64,000 nucleotides of DNA from JAMXLO01 sp964427005 (GTDB lineage: Bacteria > Pseudomonadota > Alphaproteobacteria > Acetobacterales > Acetobacteraceae). A program made the position numbers and the translations under genes. The stretch spans positions 34,637 through 98,636 of the forward strand of contig CAYRTL010000004.1 of assembly GCA_964427005.1 (NCBI GenBank), written 5' to 3'. Below the pieces are notes generated by a model that saw only the letters and a list, made by a program, of their open reading frames with translations, did not search any database and was not told the origin of the DNA. Position 1 is the first letter of the stretch. The number at the start of each line of letters is the position of its first letter. This document shows, one piece after another, positions 32,816 through 42,326 of the stretch.

Positions 32816-33130
32816 TCAATCACCCCCATCGGCAACGCGCAGGATAGCGACCTCGGGCGGGTGAATAAGTATCTGACTGAACTCATGCATCCATTTGGAA
32901 GTGCGTTCGCTGGACTCGATGCCCGACTGTCTGAACTGATCCAGTTGGTCGAGATTGGTCAGCTCCACTTCGAACTGCAGCGCCGCACCCTTCTCGCCGC
33001 GCGTCAGGGGAACCAGAAGCCGAGCTTTCAACCCTTTCTCCCGCGCCGACTTCGCCTCCTGCCGGATGAAGTCGATCGCGCGCCCGCGATTGGCCGGCAG
33101 CACATCATAGGAAAACCGAGCGAGGTACAT
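32816..33130 (-). CDS. Hypothetical small protein, possible dimeric alpha-beta barrel
   Basis: A 104-residue product from the ATG at 33130, which has GGGAGACAG upstream. It reads MYLARFSYDVLPANRGRAID and later LLVPLTRGEKGAALQFEVEL and FSQILIHPPEVAILRV. The alternation of strands with helices (about residues 1-10, 30-45, 50-60, 90-100) and the short length recall ferredoxin-like antibiotic-monooxygenase or NIPSNAP folds, but no diagnostic motif is present. It stands alone between the efflux genes and the terminator, and the function is unknown. Confidence 0.6.
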   Translation of the reverse strand: MYLARFSYDVLPANRGRAIDFIRQEAKSAREKGLKARLLVPLTRGEKGAALQFEVELTNLDQLDQFRQSGIESSERTSKWMHEFSQILIHPPEVAILRVADGGD

Positions 33131-33215
33131 ATCTGTCTCCCTGGCCTGGAATGACGCAGAGAGCGCAACACCGATCAATCGGTTGTCAGTGGATTGCTGA
33201 CGTTGCCGTGAAGCC

Positions 33216-34787
33216 TCAGCGCGCGCCTCGGCCCGCTACACCCGCACGGAACAGCAGCGTCAGTGGCACCAGCGAAAATGCGGCAATTGCGGTGTAGGCG
33301 TAGAGGTCCGAATACGACAGGATCGCTGCCTGCTGATTCAGTGTCTGATTGATCAGCCCCATGGCCGCGTCATGCGCGCTGCCGGCCGTGTGTCCCATCG
33401 CCTGCAGTGTCTGCGTATGGCGCGCGAGCAGTTCCTGATACGGCTGGTCCAAGGGCGACAGATGGCCGGCAAGGTAGGCACGATGCGCTTGCAGGCGTTC
33501 CGCCCCGAGCGCGGTGATCACCGCAATGCCGATGGAGCCTGATATATTGCGGAACATCGAGTAGAGCGCCGTCGCATCGGCATTGAGCGAGCGCGGCAGC
33601 GACGAATATGACAGCGTGCTGTTTGGAACAAACAGGAAGGCCAGTCCGACAGTCTGGAAGGCACGGAACGACGCCAAGGTCCAGAAGTCCATCTGCGGGG
33701 TCAGGCGACAGGCGTATGCAGCGGAACAGCCAAGCGTGAAGAAGCCGAACGCGATGACGTAGCGCGTCTGGATGTTGGGCAAGACGAGCCTGGCCACGAT
33801 GGGAATCAGCAGGATCATGACCGCCGCTCCTGGCGACAGCAGCAGGCCTGCCAGCAGAGCCGTGTAGCCGAACCACTGCTGCGCCATGACCGGGATGATC
33901 ACGTTGGTCGAATACAGCACGGCGCCGATACCGGACACCATCAGGACGCCTACGCCGAAATTGCGATCCTTCAGGCATCGCAGATCAACCACTGGCTTTT
34001 CCACCATGAGCAGCCAGGCGACGCCGCCAATGATTCCAACCGCCGCCAGTAGCGCGAAGAGCTGGATGGAGGGCGAGTTGAACCAGTCGTTGTCCTCGCC
34101 CCGATCGAGCATGATCTGCAGCGCGCCCAGCCCCAGCGCGATCAGCGCCAGTCCGCCGTAGTCGATGTCGCGCAGATGCGCGCGATCGCGCTGCACCCAA
34201 GGCGGGTCGTCCACCAACTGCGATACCGCGATGAACGCGCATATCCCGACTGGGACGTTGATGAGGAACACCCAGCGCCAGGAATAATTGTCGGTGATCC
34301 ACCCGCCCAGCACGGGCCCCAGTATCGGCGCGAAGATCACCGCGATGGCGACGAGAGAAAAACCCTTCGCACGCTGCGACGGCTCGAAGGTGTCAAGAAT
34401 GACTGACTGCTGGCTCGGCTGCAGTCCGCCTCCGAACAGACCCTGCAGCAGACGAAACACCACAAGCTGCGGCAGGCTGGTCGCAATACCGCACAGGAAC
34501 GAGCACACCGTGAACATGGCGATGCAGATCAGGAAGTAGCGCTTGCGCCCGATCAGCCGCCCCAACCACCCGGCGACCGGCACGATGATGCCATTGGCCA
34601 CCAGATATGAGGTCAGCGTCCAGGTCGCGTCATCGTTGCTGGCCGACAACGTGCCCGCGATGTACGGCAGGCTCACATTGACGATTGTGGTGTCCAAAAT
34701 CTCCATGAATGGCGCCAATGTCGCGGCGCCAGCCACCAGCCATACGTTTCCCCTCGGCCGCCAGGTGGCATCGTGCCACTCGCTCAT
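33216..34787 (-). CDS. DHA2-family MFS multidrug transporter (EmrB-like)
   Basis: A 523-residue exporter with fourteen helices. The N-terminal helix has the family motif LAPFMEILDTTIVNVSLPYI. Helix 2-3 loop is GWLGRLIGRKRYFLI. The motif GPVLGGWITDNYSWRWVFLINVP (helix 5 and following loop) is diagnostic of DHA2 drug exporters. Its ATG overlaps the TAA of the adaptor gene (TAATG), so both subunits are made together. It probably works with the adaptor and an outer membrane channel encoded elsewhere. Confidence 0.96.
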   Translation of the reverse strand: MSEWHDATWRPRGNVWLVAGAATLAPFMEILDTTIVNVSLPYIAGTLSASNDDATWTLTSYLVANGIIVPVAGWLGRLIGRKRYFLICIAMFTVCSFLCGIATSLPQLVVFRLLQGLFGGGLQPSQQSVILDTFEPSQRAKGFSLVAIAVIFAPILGPVLGGWITDNYSWRWVFLINVPVGICAFIAVSQLVDDPPWVQRDRAHLRDIDYGGLALIALGLGALQIMLDRGEDNDWFNSPSIQLFALLAAVGIIGGVAWLLMVEKPVVDLRCLKDRNFGVGVLMVSGIGAVLYSTNVIIPVMAQQWFGYTALLAGLLLSPGAAVMILLIPIVARLVLPNIQTRYVIAFGFFTLGCSAAYACRLTPQMDFWTLASFRAFQTVGLAFLFVPNSTLSYSSLPRSLNADATALYSMFRNISGSIGIAVITALGAERLQAHRAYLAGHLSPLDQPYQELLARHTQTLQAMGHTAGSAHDAAMGLINQTLNQQAAILSYSDLYAYTAIAAFSLVPLTLLFRAGVAGRGAR

Positions 34788-35935
34788 TATCCCGGCGCCG
34801 CATCGGCGAGATGGACCGTCGGAACTACCGAAAGGCCGAGAGGTAGGGGGAGGCTCGGATCCAGGCCACTGTCGATCACGATCTTGACCGGCACACGCTG
34901 GACGATTTTCACAAAGTTGCCCGTGGCATTCTCTGGCGGAAAGGCAGTGAAACGGGAGCCGGAGCCGAGCTGCACGCTGTCGACATGACCGGTCAGCTTG
35001 AGCTGCGGGAACGCGTCGATGCTGACGTCCACCTTCTGGCCTGGCCGCATGCGATCCAACTGCGATTCCTTGAAGTTGGCGGTGATCCAGACCTCCGGCG
35101 TCACAACTGACAGAACCGCCTGGCCCGCCTGGACGTAGTTGCCCTGCTCGACATTGCGCTTGGTGATCCAGCCGTCCTGCGGCGCAATAAGCTTCGTCCA
35201 GGAGAGGTTCAGCGTGGCCTGGTCCAGTTGGGCGCGGGCAAGCGCAACCTGGGCCTCTAGCTGTCGCACCTGCGCCTCGGCCTGGCCGATATACTCTGGG
35301 ACGAGTTGGGCCTGCCGTACTGCGGCCTGCGCCTGGTCGATCTGAGCGTCAGCGGCCTGCAGCGCAGCATTCGCATTGTCGATGTCCTGCTGTGTGGTCG
35401 CCTGTCTGGGCAGGCTACGCTGCCGCCTTGCATCGGCCTCCGCCTTGAAGTGGTTCGCCCGGGCACTGGCCAATTGAGCCTGAGCGGCGTCAAGACGCGC
35501 AGGATAATCCTCCTTGGCCCACTCCAGGTTTATGCGCGCATTGGCAAGCTGGGCCTCTGCCACTTGCAGGCTGCCCTGGGCCTGGTCACGCAATGCCAAA
35601 TACGCGCGGGGGTCGATCTCGATCAGCACGTCACCCGCTTTGACCCGCTGATTGTCCGTCACGTTCAGGCTCACCACAGTGCCCGAGACCTGCGGGGCGA
35701 CGGTGACAGCGTGTCCGTCGGTATAGGCATCGTCCGTCGTTGCCTGGTCTTTGGTCAGATACCAATAGCTGACGGCCCCAGCGGTCGCGATCAGCACGAT
35801 CAGCAGCAGCACCCATTTGGCGTGCGCAGCCCGCCGCCCCCTCTGCCGGGACAGAAGATCACGCTGGTCATTGCGCCCCAGGCTGCGGATCGCCTGTGCC
35901 GGTGGCGGCAGATCGCTGGTTGTGCGGTCGTTCAT
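34787..35935 (-). CDS. HlyD/EmrA-family membrane fusion protein
   Basis: This 382-residue adaptor has an N-terminal membrane helix (WVLLLIVLIATAGAVSYW), a biotinyl-lipoyl half-motif (TDDAYTDGHAVTVAPQVSG), a long coiled-coil hairpin rich in A, Q and E between about residues 120 and 230 (LQVAEAQLANARINLE), and the closing half LIAPQDGWITKRNVEQGNYV. It links the inner-membrane exporter to an outer-membrane channel. No regulator gene lies next to it. Confidence 0.95.
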   Translation of the reverse strand: MNDRTTSDLPPPAQAIRSLGRNDQRDLLSRQRGRRAAHAKWVLLLIVLIATAGAVSYWYLTKDQATTDDAYTDGHAVTVAPQVSGTVVSLNVTDNQRVKAGDVLIEIDPRAYLALRDQAQGSLQVAEAQLANARINLEWAKEDYPARLDAAQAQLASARANHFKAEADARRQRSLPRQATTQQDIDNANAALQAADAQIDQAQAAVRQAQLVPEYIGQAEAQVRQLEAQVALARAQLDQATLNLSWTKLIAPQDGWITKRNVEQGNYVQAGQAVLSVVTPEVWITANFKESQLDRMRPGQKVDVSIDAFPQLKLTGHVDSVQLGSGSRFTAFPPENATGNFVKIVQRVPVKIVIDSGLDPSLPLPLGLSVVPTVHLADAAPG

Positions 35936-36008
35936 TCCCTCTGCCTGTCCACAGGCTCAGCATGGCTCCCCAGCCATAGCACAACCCTGCGCCGGCGAAC
36001 GTCGCACA

Positions 36009-37781
36009 CTATTGCACGAGAGCCTGGCTACGCACCAACCTGGCATATAGGCCATCAAGTTCCAGTAATTCTGCGTGAGTACCGCGTTCAACGGCCTTTC
36101 CCTCGTGCAGCACCACAACGAGATCTGCATCCCGCACGGTGGAGAGCCGGTGGGCGATAACGATGGTCGTCCGGCCGCGCCGCAGTCGCGCGAGTGCCAC
36201 CTGGATCGCCGCCTCGCTTTCGGTATCAAGCGCGCTGGTCGCCTCGTCCAGCAACAGGATCCTGGGATCCCGCAACAGGGCGCGCGCCAAAGCCACGCGC
36301 TGCCGCTGGCCGCCTGACAGGCGCTGCCCGCCTGGGCCGACCCGCGTCGCGTAGCCGTCAGGGAGCCCCGCAATGAAATCCGCCGCGGCCGCGGCCGCCG
36401 CAGCGGCGGCGATTTCGGCGTCCGACGCGTTTGGTCGGCCCATCCGGATATTTGCCGCGACCGTATCATCGAACAGCAGAGTATCTTGCGCCACGTAGGC
36501 GGTGGCATCGCGCAGACTGGCCAGGGTCAGGTCCCGCACATCGTTCCCATCAATCCGCACCGCGCCGGCCGTGACATCGTGCAGGCGTGGGATCAGGGCC
36601 AGCGCAGTGGATTTGCCGGCTCCGGACGGCCCCACCAATGCGACGGTGGTGCCGGGTTCGGCGCTGAAGCTCAGCCCTGCAAGGCCCACGCGGCCGTCTG
36701 GATAGACGAAGTGCACGTCCTCGAACTCGACATAACCACGCCCCGGGGGCAGCGGCACCGCATCGGGCGCGTCGGTGATGCGCGTCGGTTCATCCACGAC
36801 CGCGAATACGCGCGTAAGGCCCGCGAGCCCCTCCTGTAACGCAGCGTTCAGCGAGCCGAGTGCCCGGAGCGGGCGGGACGCGATCAGCAAGGCCGCGACA
36901 AAGCCGGTGAAGTTGCCAAGCGTCTGTGAGCTGATGGCGGCGCGCCAGCCGGCAAAGCCGATCACCGCGGCAACCGCGGCGCCGCCCAACACCTCGAGCA
37001 CAGGATCGACCCGCGCGCGCCCCTTGGCCATGCGCATCAATGCCCGGTAGAGCTGGGTGAAAGCGCTCTCCGCCCGGTTCGTCTCGGACGCTTCAAGCCG
37101 ATAGGCACGCACTGTCCGCGCCTGGGCAAAGCTCTCATTGAGCAACGCGGCTGTCTCGCCCATGCGTTCCTGCATGCCGCCTGACGCGCGGCGGATGCGC
37201 CGGCCGATGTTCTGAATAGGAACCGCCGCCACCGGGTACATTGCCGCGGCGATCAGACTGAGCAGCCAATCCAGATACAGCATCGACGCGACCAGCCCGA
37301 CCACAGTGACCGCATCGGCCACGCCATTCACCGCACGCGTCAATGCGTCACGAATGATCGTGGCGTCGGTGGTAAACCGTGCAGCAAGTTGTGCTGGCGC
37401 CTCGCGCTCCAGCCGCGCCAGGTCGGCCGCAGTGAGGTGGGCGAACATACGGCCCTGCACTTCCCGGATGACCAGGAGCACGATTTGCTGCACCTGGACG
37501 TTCTGAAAGTACTGTGCCGCCGCCTTGATAGAGGTGACGACAAGCACGAGCGTGGGAATCTGGTACAGGATGCGCCGGTCGCGATCGGTGAACATCTGGA
37601 ACGCATGGTCGATGACCACGGGATAGAGTGCTGTGGTCCCTGCCATCAGGCCAGTCAGCACCAGCACGAGCAGGAGCCGCGCTTTATGATGACTGATATG
37701 CTCGCGCCACAGCCGCGCCAACAGCGCGCGCGTCGAATCGCGCCTGACTTTGAGGTCGAGTCCCGGACTGACAGCATCCAT
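36009..37781 (-). CDS. ABC exporter, transmembrane-ATPase fusion (MsbA/LapB-like)
   Basis: A 590-residue half-transporter: about six helices in residues 30-310 and an ATPase domain in 340-590 with Walker A GPSGAGKST, signature RLSGGQRQRVALARAL, Walker B ILLLDEATSALD and H-loop IAHRLSTV. An exact run of ten alanines (36381-36410) lies in the segment before DFIAGLPDGY, where homologues usually have mixed residues. The substrate may be a lipid A-like glycolipid. It is followed on the same strand, 73 bases later, by the EmrA-like gene. Confidence 0.93.
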   Translation of the reverse strand: MDAVSPGLDLKVRRDSTRALLARLWREHISHHKARLLLVLVLTGLMAGTTALYPVVIDHAFQMFTDRDRRILYQIPTLVLVVTSIKAAAQYFQNVQVQQIVLLVIREVQGRMFAHLTAADLARLEREAPAQLAARFTTDATIIRDALTRAVNGVADAVTVVGLVASMLYLDWLLSLIAAAMYPVAAVPIQNIGRRIRRASGGMQERMGETAALLNESFAQARTVRAYRLEASETNRAESAFTQLYRALMRMAKGRARVDPVLEVLGGAAVAAVIGFAGWRAAISSQTLGNFTGFVAALLIASRPLRALGSLNAALQEGLAGLTRVFAVVDEPTRITDAPDAVPLPPGRGYVEFEDVHFVYPDGRVGLAGLSFSAEPGTTVALVGPSGAGKSTALALIPRLHDVTAGAVRIDGNDVRDLTLASLRDATAYVAQDTLLFDDTVAANIRMGRPNASDAEIAAAAAAAAAADFIAGLPDGYATRVGPGGQRLSGGQRQRVALARALLRDPRILLLDEATSALDTESEAAIQVALARLRRGRTTIVIAHRLSTVRDADLVVVLHEGKAVERGTHAELLELDGLYARLVRSQALVQ

Positions 37782-37826
37782 GCCAGCGCGTTTATCAGCC
37801 GACGCGCGGGGTGACCAGCATCCCGC

Positions 37827-39284
37827 TCACTGAGCCGATTCGAGTGTAACCCCGATTTGCAGTGTCGCGCCGCTCACGGCCGACAAACACCTGTCGCCAG
37901 TGAACACGAAAGCAGCGTCGACGTCACGCACCAGGTCTGTTGTATGCATGCCACCGAAAAGCAACTCGTCTTCTATCCCACAGCAGAGGCTGTTCCAGTT
38001 TGCGTACAGCCCCTCCCGGTTCAACGCGACATGTACGTCCGCACGCGGTCGCCAGACCGGCGTACGGCGAGAGAGATCGCCGATTGTTACGCCAAGCCAT
38101 CTGACATCGGTGTTGGTCAGGCACCATCCCTCCACCCGGAGCCGGAGGCCTTCCGGAGCAGGTGTGGCCAACAGCCTTAAAACCCAGCGAATCGGCATGC
38201 CTCCGCCGGTGATCTCAGCCTCGCTGCTCTGCCGGAGCTCCACTCGGGGCGTGATCCGGGGAAAGCCGGCGCTGCACGCTGCGGCGGATTTGGTAAGCCA
38301 CAACAGATACCCGTCCGACTTGTCTTGCGTGTGCAGCAGCGTGAGATACGGCGTGGCATAGCTGGGCCAAAGCTGCATCACCTGGCCGGTGAGCGTTTCA
38401 CCTACGCCTAGCCTATTGAGCAAGCGGGCGACAAAGCCATTACCGTCCGGATCGGGAGTGGAAGGCAACGCCTCCGCCGTGGCAAAGCCTAAGTCGCGTG
38501 CCAGGCGCTCAAACTCCTCGCCGATGAACATGTGCTTGTCCTCGTAGCTCTCGAGGAAAGCCAGATCGCCCTGCAGCATCGCCCCTCTGCGCGCCTCGGA
38601 GACCCAGTTGTGCAAGACCTGCCGATCGTTGGACAACGCCGGATCACGCGCCAGCAGGAGCGCAATGATGTCGGAAAAGGCCATTGCGAGCATGCGCGTG
38701 TACCGATAACCCGGCTCGGAAAAGAATGCACGACCGCCGGGCTTCAGGATACGCCAAACGTCAGCGAGGAAAGCACGGACATCGGCGATGTGATGCAACA
38801 CGGATGCGCCGACGCACGTATCGAACGCCTCATCCTGGAAGCAGGCTTCATGCGCACTGTAGGTTGCCAACCGCAGCGGCAGCGTGTGAGCGAGCCCCAG
38901 CCGAGTGAGGTGCATGCGGCAGAGCCGCAGCATGTCGAGCGAGACGTCGGTGAGCACGGCATCGGCCGCGTCCCGATGCGCGATCATCGCGCGTGAGAAG
39001 AGACCGGTGCCACAGCCGACCTCAACCACGGAGCCAAGCGAGGCAGGCCACCGGTGCGCCGCAAGCGCCTTGGTATGCGCATACTCCGCCTCCGCGCCCG
39101 AATCATTGATGGCGTGATAGGCATCATACGCCTCGGCATCGAGCTGGGTGTCGAAACGTCCGCCGACGAAGTCCAGCATGCCATCTTCGGTCGCATAGCG
39201 TTTGCCGCAGCCAACACATGTGCCGATCTCGACCACGACGGACCCGCAGGCCGGGCAGCGGAACTTGCTCTGTGTCTCAGTCAT
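37827..39284 (-). CDS. Zinc-ribbon SAM-dependent methyltransferase with C-terminal beta domain
   Basis: This 485-residue protein has a zinc ribbon (C10, C13, C23, C26: CPACG and CVGCGKRY), a class I methyltransferase domain with VVEVGCGTG (86-94) and a mid motif VLHHIADVRAFLADVWRILK, and a C-terminal beta-rich domain of about 150 residues (TPRVELRQSSEAEITGGGM onward) ending in LQIGVTLESAQ. The last part resembles carbohydrate-binding or glycan-type modules. Its ATG overlaps the stop of the two-domain gene upstream (ATGA). I infer methylation of a sugar or glycan made by its neighbour. Confidence 0.78.
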   Translation of the reverse strand: MTETQSKFRCPACGSVVVEIGTCVGCGKRYATEDGMLDFVGGRFDTQLDAEAYDAYHAINDSGAEAEYAHTKALAAHRWPASLGSVVEVGCGTGLFSRAMIAHRDAADAVLTDVSLDMLRLCRMHLTRLGLAHTLPLRLATYSAHEACFQDEAFDTCVGASVLHHIADVRAFLADVWRILKPGGRAFFSEPGYRYTRMLAMAFSDIIALLLARDPALSNDRQVLHNWVSEARRGAMLQGDLAFLESYEDKHMFIGEEFERLARDLGFATAEALPSTPDPDGNGFVARLLNRLGVGETLTGQVMQLWPSYATPYLTLLHTQDKSDGYLLWLTKSAAACSAGFPRITPRVELRQSSEAEITGGGMPIRWVLRLLATPAPEGLRLRVEGWCLTNTDVRWLGVTIGDLSRRTPVWRPRADVHVALNREGLYANWNSLCCGIEDELLFGGMHTTDLVRDVDAAFVFTGDRCLSAVSGATLQIGVTLESAQ

Positions 39285-40888
39285 TGCTCACGCGTCTCGG
39301 GCAACCCGAACTCCACCCGAAGTTTGAGCATGAGCGCACTGCTGAGGTGACCACCAACGACAACAGCCGGCACAGCGCCGCCAATGTGCAGGCCGTGCTT
39401 GGCATTCACGGCCAGATCGGACGATAGGAAGTCGAAATACACCTCCGCCGCGCTCGGATGGAGGATCACCGGAAATTCCAACATGCCAGCGTGGCAGAGC
39501 TTGTTCACCGCGCCCTGCACCACCTTCTCGATGCGCAAAAGCTCTGCCTTGCCGACGAACTCCAGGAACAGCCGGCGGTAGAAGGCACGGATGATATCCA
39601 GACGGCCGCGCAATACTTTTGAGGAAACCACCGGCCGTCGCAGCAGTTCTTCATCGGGTGATGTGAACATGGACACACGGTGAAGGTTGTAGTCCGACTC
39701 GCCAACCCGCATCGTCCCCTCGCGAAACGCCGAAAGGCCGACCGTCTCTGTGGCAAATGGATCGCGCACGAATGCGGCTCGCATGGTATCTATGACCAGC
39801 ACCTGATCGGGTGGGCCAGGCTGGTCGGCGATGAGATCCAGCACCTGGCTGACATAGAAGTGGGCGACGTTCTCTTCCATGTGCAACTCGGCAGCAGGAG
39901 ATGCATAAACGGTGCAGCGATAACGCTCCAGGATCGCCATCTCGTCCTGGTTGAACTCACCCACGCAATACAGCCGGACAGTGCTGCTGACACAGCGCAG
40001 GCTGCCGGCAAACAGCTCGAGCCACTCCGAATCGCGCGGACGGAAATAGAACGCCACGACCGCATTATTTGACACGGACGGCAGCGTCTGCCACCCCGGC
40101 ACATCCTGCTGGGAATGCGCCTCGACATAGGCGCGAACCGCAGTCTTGGTGTTGTACCCAGACAGCACCGGCGCGAGATGCTCGCTTGTCAGCACACCAG
40201 GCTCGGCAACGTATATCGCCGAATCAGGCAATGTTGCCAGCGCCGCGATGACCTGGCCGCTTACATCGAGCCAGCCACGGCGCAGTGGCCGCATGTGCAC
40301 GACATAGTTATGCACCGCCTGATCGACCATGCCGGTGATCGGCGTCGTTCGTCCACCCAGCTCGCGCGTCATTGCGGCGAGATACGACATGATGCCGGGC
40401 CGCGTACCGAGTGCGACGTCGCCATTCGATGCGGCGCAGTCGCGCATGTTGCGCGCGACGCTTTCGCCATAAGCCTGCACAAGCGCCTCATACAAAGGCT
40501 CGCTGTCGCCGATCCGACGGCACTCCGCAGCGAAAACGATATCGGCAGGCAAGGGCGTCGCGAAGGGATGGGATTGCAGGAAGGTATCCGCCGGATCGGT
40601 CAGCAGCACGTTGCCATATTCGTGGCTACGCGCTGTAAGGAAATCGAGGTAGGCGAAGTACCGGTTGGCCATGCTGGTCATGCGCGAGACCGCCGACCAC
40701 GCAGCGCGTTCAACGATGACGCCGCTGGCGCGCAGCTGCTCGATCGTGTCGGCTGTAGCGTCTTCGACGAAGAAGCAAACATCTCCGGCGAAGGCGACAC
40801 GGCGCAGCGAGGCGAGGAAGGGTGCCAGGCGAGCGACGTTCGGTCGCACACAGTACCCCAAGACGAGGTCCCTCACCGAGCCATTCAC
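39281..40888 (-). CDS. Two-domain putative glycosyltransferase or nucleotide-sugar binding protein
   Basis: A 535-residue protein that I do not fully recognise. The N-terminal half begins VLGYCVRPNVARLAPFLASL, has LTDPADTFLQSHPF (a DxxD-like acidic motif as in many GT-A folds) and FAAECRRIGDSEPLYEAL. A second half starts near residue 280 with NNAVVAFYFRPRDSEWLELF and has its own LVIDTMRAAFVRDPFA, so the two halves are probably an internal duplication. The GTG at 40888 overlaps the tRNA nucleotidyltransferase stop (GTGA). It is a candidate for glycan assembly, by resemblance only. Confidence 0.55.
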   Translation of the reverse strand: MNGSVRDLVLGYCVRPNVARLAPFLASLRRVAFAGDVCFFVEDATADTIEQLRASGVIVERAAWSAVSRMTSMANRYFAYLDFLTARSHEYGNVLLTDPADTFLQSHPFATPLPADIVFAAECRRIGDSEPLYEALVQAYGESVARNMRDCAASNGDVALGTRPGIMSYLAAMTRELGGRTTPITGMVDQAVHNYVVHMRPLRRGWLDVSGQVIAALATLPDSAIYVAEPGVLTSEHLAPVLSGYNTKTAVRAYVEAHSQQDVPGWQTLPSVSNNAVVAFYFRPRDSEWLELFAGSLRCVSSTVRLYCVGEFNQDEMAILERYRCTVYASPAAELHMEENVAHFYVSQVLDLIADQPGPPDQVLVIDTMRAAFVRDPFATETVGLSAFREGTMRVGESDYNLHRVSMFTSPDEELLRRPVVSSKVLRGRLDIIRAFYRRLFLEFVGKAELLRIEKVVQGAVNKLCHAGMLEFPVILHPSAAEVYFDFLSSDLAVNAKHGLHIGGAVPAVVVGGHLSSALMLKLRVEFGLPETREQ

Positions 40889-42084
40889 GCAGCGTCCCCC
40901 ATGATCCGCCGCGCCAACTCCGCGCGGCACGCTACCTTATCCGCCACGCAGCCGCCTTCCATCCACCACTGGCGCACTGCGCGCAGCAGGGCACCCACGC
41001 GTGGGCCTTGTGGTATTCCCAGTTCCAGCGCATCGCGTCCTTCCAGGGGAAAGACCGGCTGTGGCAGCGACTTCAGGCGCTGCCGCAAATTGGCCCATTC
41101 CGGCGATGCGCCGCCAGCAAGCCAGCACCGGTCAATCAGAACATCCCGATCCTCGTCTGCCAGAAGCCTGCGCAGTGCCGCGTCGTCGTTGCCAGGTTGC
41201 GGAACCGGGCCGGCACGCAGTGCGGTTAGCCGGTCGCGTTCGGCTGTCGAGAGCCGCAGGCGTGCGGCCAGAGCGATCGGATCGCCACGCAACAGCGCCG
41301 CAAGACGCAATATCGGATCAACTGGCGCATCAGCTTCAATCAGGCGCACAAGTGCAGCAGGGTCCGCGCCTTCCGGCAGCACTGCATCCAACACGCCTGT
41401 CTCCGCCATCAAGCCGATAGCCACGCGCGGATCGCGAGCCGCGAGAATGCGAGAAACTTCGCTCCACACGCGCTCCGCCGACAGCCCCGCGAGGCCAGGC
41501 ACACCCGCGGCGATCGCCGAAACAGCACCCGGTTCGGCTGCCCCAGTACCGTAGCGGGCGAAGAAGCGGAAGTATCGCAGAATGCGCAGGTAGTCTTCCG
41601 CAATGCGCGTCGCGGCATCGCCAACAAAACGGATGATGCCTGCGCGCAGATCGCTGATCCCGCCGAAGTAATCGAATATCTCCCCCGCAGGCGTCATGGA
41701 CATGGCATTGATCGTGAAATCCCTGCGCGCTGCGTCTGCCCGCCAGTCATCGGTGAAAGCGACGACAGCATGCCGCCCGTCCGTTTCCACGTCGCGCCGC
41801 AACGTGGTGATCTCGTAGCCCCGGCCCTCCGCTACGGCCGTCACCGTGCCGTGATCCAATCCCGTCGGCACGACGCGCACGCCCGCTGACTGAAGGGCCT
41901 TCGTCACCTGATCCGGCGTGCGAGGCGTCGCCAGATCGACTTCATGCACGGGCATGTCACAGAGCGTGTCACGTACCGCGCCGCCGACCACCCGCGCGTC
42001 AGGCAGCGCTGCAAAGATCCGCTGCAATGCTGGTTCCACCAGGAACGCCGGCGGCTGAATCCGGAGTGCAGGTCTGTCTGTCAT
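40885..42084 (-). CDS. CCA tRNA nucleotidyltransferase / polynucleotide adenylyltransferase family
   Basis: A 399-residue class II nucleotidyltransferase that adds or repairs the 3' CCA of tRNA. The catalytic head domain has RVVGGAVRDTLCDM (residues 31-44) and the acidic motif VDLATPRTPDQV. Further on come ITTLRRDVETDGRHA and ARRDFTINAMSM, and a neck-type region with RIAEDYLRILRYFRFFARY. The start overlaps the DUF6111 stop by ATGA. It is in the normal alphaproteobacterial order after Nudix and DUF6111. Confidence 0.95.
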   Translation of the reverse strand: MTDRPALRIQPPAFLVEPALQRIFAALPDARVVGGAVRDTLCDMPVHEVDLATPRTPDQVTKALQSAGVRVVPTGLDHGTVTAVAEGRGYEITTLRRDVETDGRHAVVAFTDDWRADAARRDFTINAMSMTPAGEIFDYFGGISDLRAGIIRFVGDAATRIAEDYLRILRYFRFFARYGTGAAEPGAVSAIAAGVPGLAGLSAERVWSEVSRILAARDPRVAIGLMAETGVLDAVLPEGADPAALVRLIEADAPVDPILRLAALLRGDPIALAARLRLSTAERDRLTALRAGPVPQPGNDDAALRRLLADEDRDVLIDRCWLAGGASPEWANLRQRLKSLPQPVFPLEGRDALELGIPQGPRVGALLRAVRQWWMEGGCVADKVACRAELARRIMGDAA

Positions 42085-42326
42085 TGTGGCACAGCGTGGC
42101 CCGAGATCACCTTGCCCTCTTCCAGCCTAGCTGGCTCGTAAACACTGCCAGGCGCCAGTGCTTCATCCCGGCTGAGCCAAATCAATGCGCCGGCCAACAC
42201 GGCCAGCACGCAGGCCACAGCCACGATCATGCTGACTGACGGCGGCCCCTTCGTCCCCACCAACCGCCAGACGATAAAGATGGCAAATGGAGCGAGAAAC
42301 AGCGCCAGTTCAACCAGCCGAAGCAT
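42081..42326 (-). CDS. DUF6111 family small membrane protein
   Basis: An 81-residue product from the ATG at 42326, which overlaps the end of the Nudix gene by 17 bases. It has two hydrophobic helices, LVELALFLAPFAIFIVW and SVSMIVAVACVLAVLAGALI, and the C-terminal VYEPARLEEGKVISGHAVP, a family motif. DUF6111 proteins lie between the CoA pyrophosphatase and CCA enzyme genes in many alphaproteobacteria; the function is unknown. Confidence 0.88.
   Translation of the reverse strand: MLRLVELALFLAPFAIFIVWRLVGTKGPPSVSMIVAVACVLAVLAGALIWLSRDEALAPGSVYEPARLEEGKVISGHAVPQ

Noticed and set aside
40115..41554. A 479-codon plus-strand frame opposite the CCA and two-domain genes
   Set aside because: Antisense to coding genes with motifs; its composition is typical of shadow frames.
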